This document shows positions 63,903 to 64,000 of a stretch of 64,000 nt of DNA, piece by piece; position 1 is the stretch's first letter; every line of letters begins with the position of its first letter. Below the pieces are notes generated by a model. The model worked only from the letters and a program-made list of their open reading frames with translations. It did not search any database and had not been told where the DNA came from. The position numbers and the translations under genes are program-made. The DNA lies in contig NC_080181.1 of assembly GCF_950295315.1 (NCBI RefSeq), positions 33,620,441-33,684,440 on the forward strand, given 5' to 3'. This DNA comes from Erinaceus europaeus. Its lineage: Eukaryota > Chordata > Mammalia > Eulipotyphla > Erinaceidae.

Positions 63903-64000
63903 AGCAATGCGGGGAGAGCTTTATGAGTGGTGAAGTAGTATTGCAGATATCTCTCTCCCCCCTGTCCTGACTATTTCACTATGTCCTAACAAGTAAAAGA
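63903..64000 (+). mobile_element. SINE-A body fragment, runs to window end
   Basis: GGGGAGAGCTTTATGAGTGG, TGAAGTAGTATTGCAGATAT and TGTCCTAACAAGTAAAAG. Begins mid-element without head, tail-to-tail with the preceding minus-strand SINE. Confidence 0.78.

Overview
This is mammalian nuclear DNA. No host gene exon, rRNA, functional tRNA or CRISPR array can be recognised. The repeat content points strongly to a hedgehog (Erinaceidae, probably Erinaceus). Dozens of tRNA-derived SINEs end in CT-rich tracts and AATAAA-type tails, carry the phrase CCCCACCTGCAGGGGGAA, and resemble the hedgehog ERI-type SINEs. A young LINE-1 (L1) family and class-II-like ERV LTRs accompany them. The species is inferred from remembered repeat sequence and was not searched. 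SINE-A to SINE-E are my own working labels.

Layout. 1-6.1 kb: a large L1 inverted repeat, a minus-strand ORF2 copy facing a plus-strand copy that keeps its 3' UTR. 6.1-15.5 kb: unique sequence with SINEs and polypyrimidine tracts. 15.5-21.8 kb: old L1 3' ends and MIR fragments. 21.54-28.54 kb: a three-layer nest, old L1 > SINE-B > complete L1 (22,101-28,290) with open ORF1 and ORF2 and a perfect 16-bp target-site duplication (TSD). 31.9-35.1 kb: an old L1 split by a later insertion made of L1 3'-UTR sequence with internal tandem duplications. 35-48.6 kb: dense, often nested SINEs and many microsatellites. 44.2-44.8 and 48.9-50.2 kb: two related minus-strand LTRs, the second compound. 50.4-57 kb: mostly unique, with a 220-bp duplication and, at 54.06-54.83 kb, a CpG-rich fragment of a reverse-transcriptase-type protein from a non-L1 retrotransposon clade, inserted inside a SINE. 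57.1-58.9 kb: an L1 3' UTR split into opposite orientations. 60-61.3 kb: GC-rich single-copy DNA with X-box-like motifs. 61.5-62.1 kb: an isolated L1 5' UTR. The end is SINE-rich.

Function. The only intact protein-coding unit is the L1 at 22.1-28.3 kb. ORF1p (RNA-binding trimer) and ORF2p (endonuclease plus reverse transcriptase) would act together in target-primed reverse transcription and presumably also mobilised the SINEs. The unique segments look like intergenic or intronic DNA; some may be conserved regulatory elements, which cannot be judged without alignment. Repeat boundaries are by eye, usually good to about 5-20 bp, and exact where TSDs are given.
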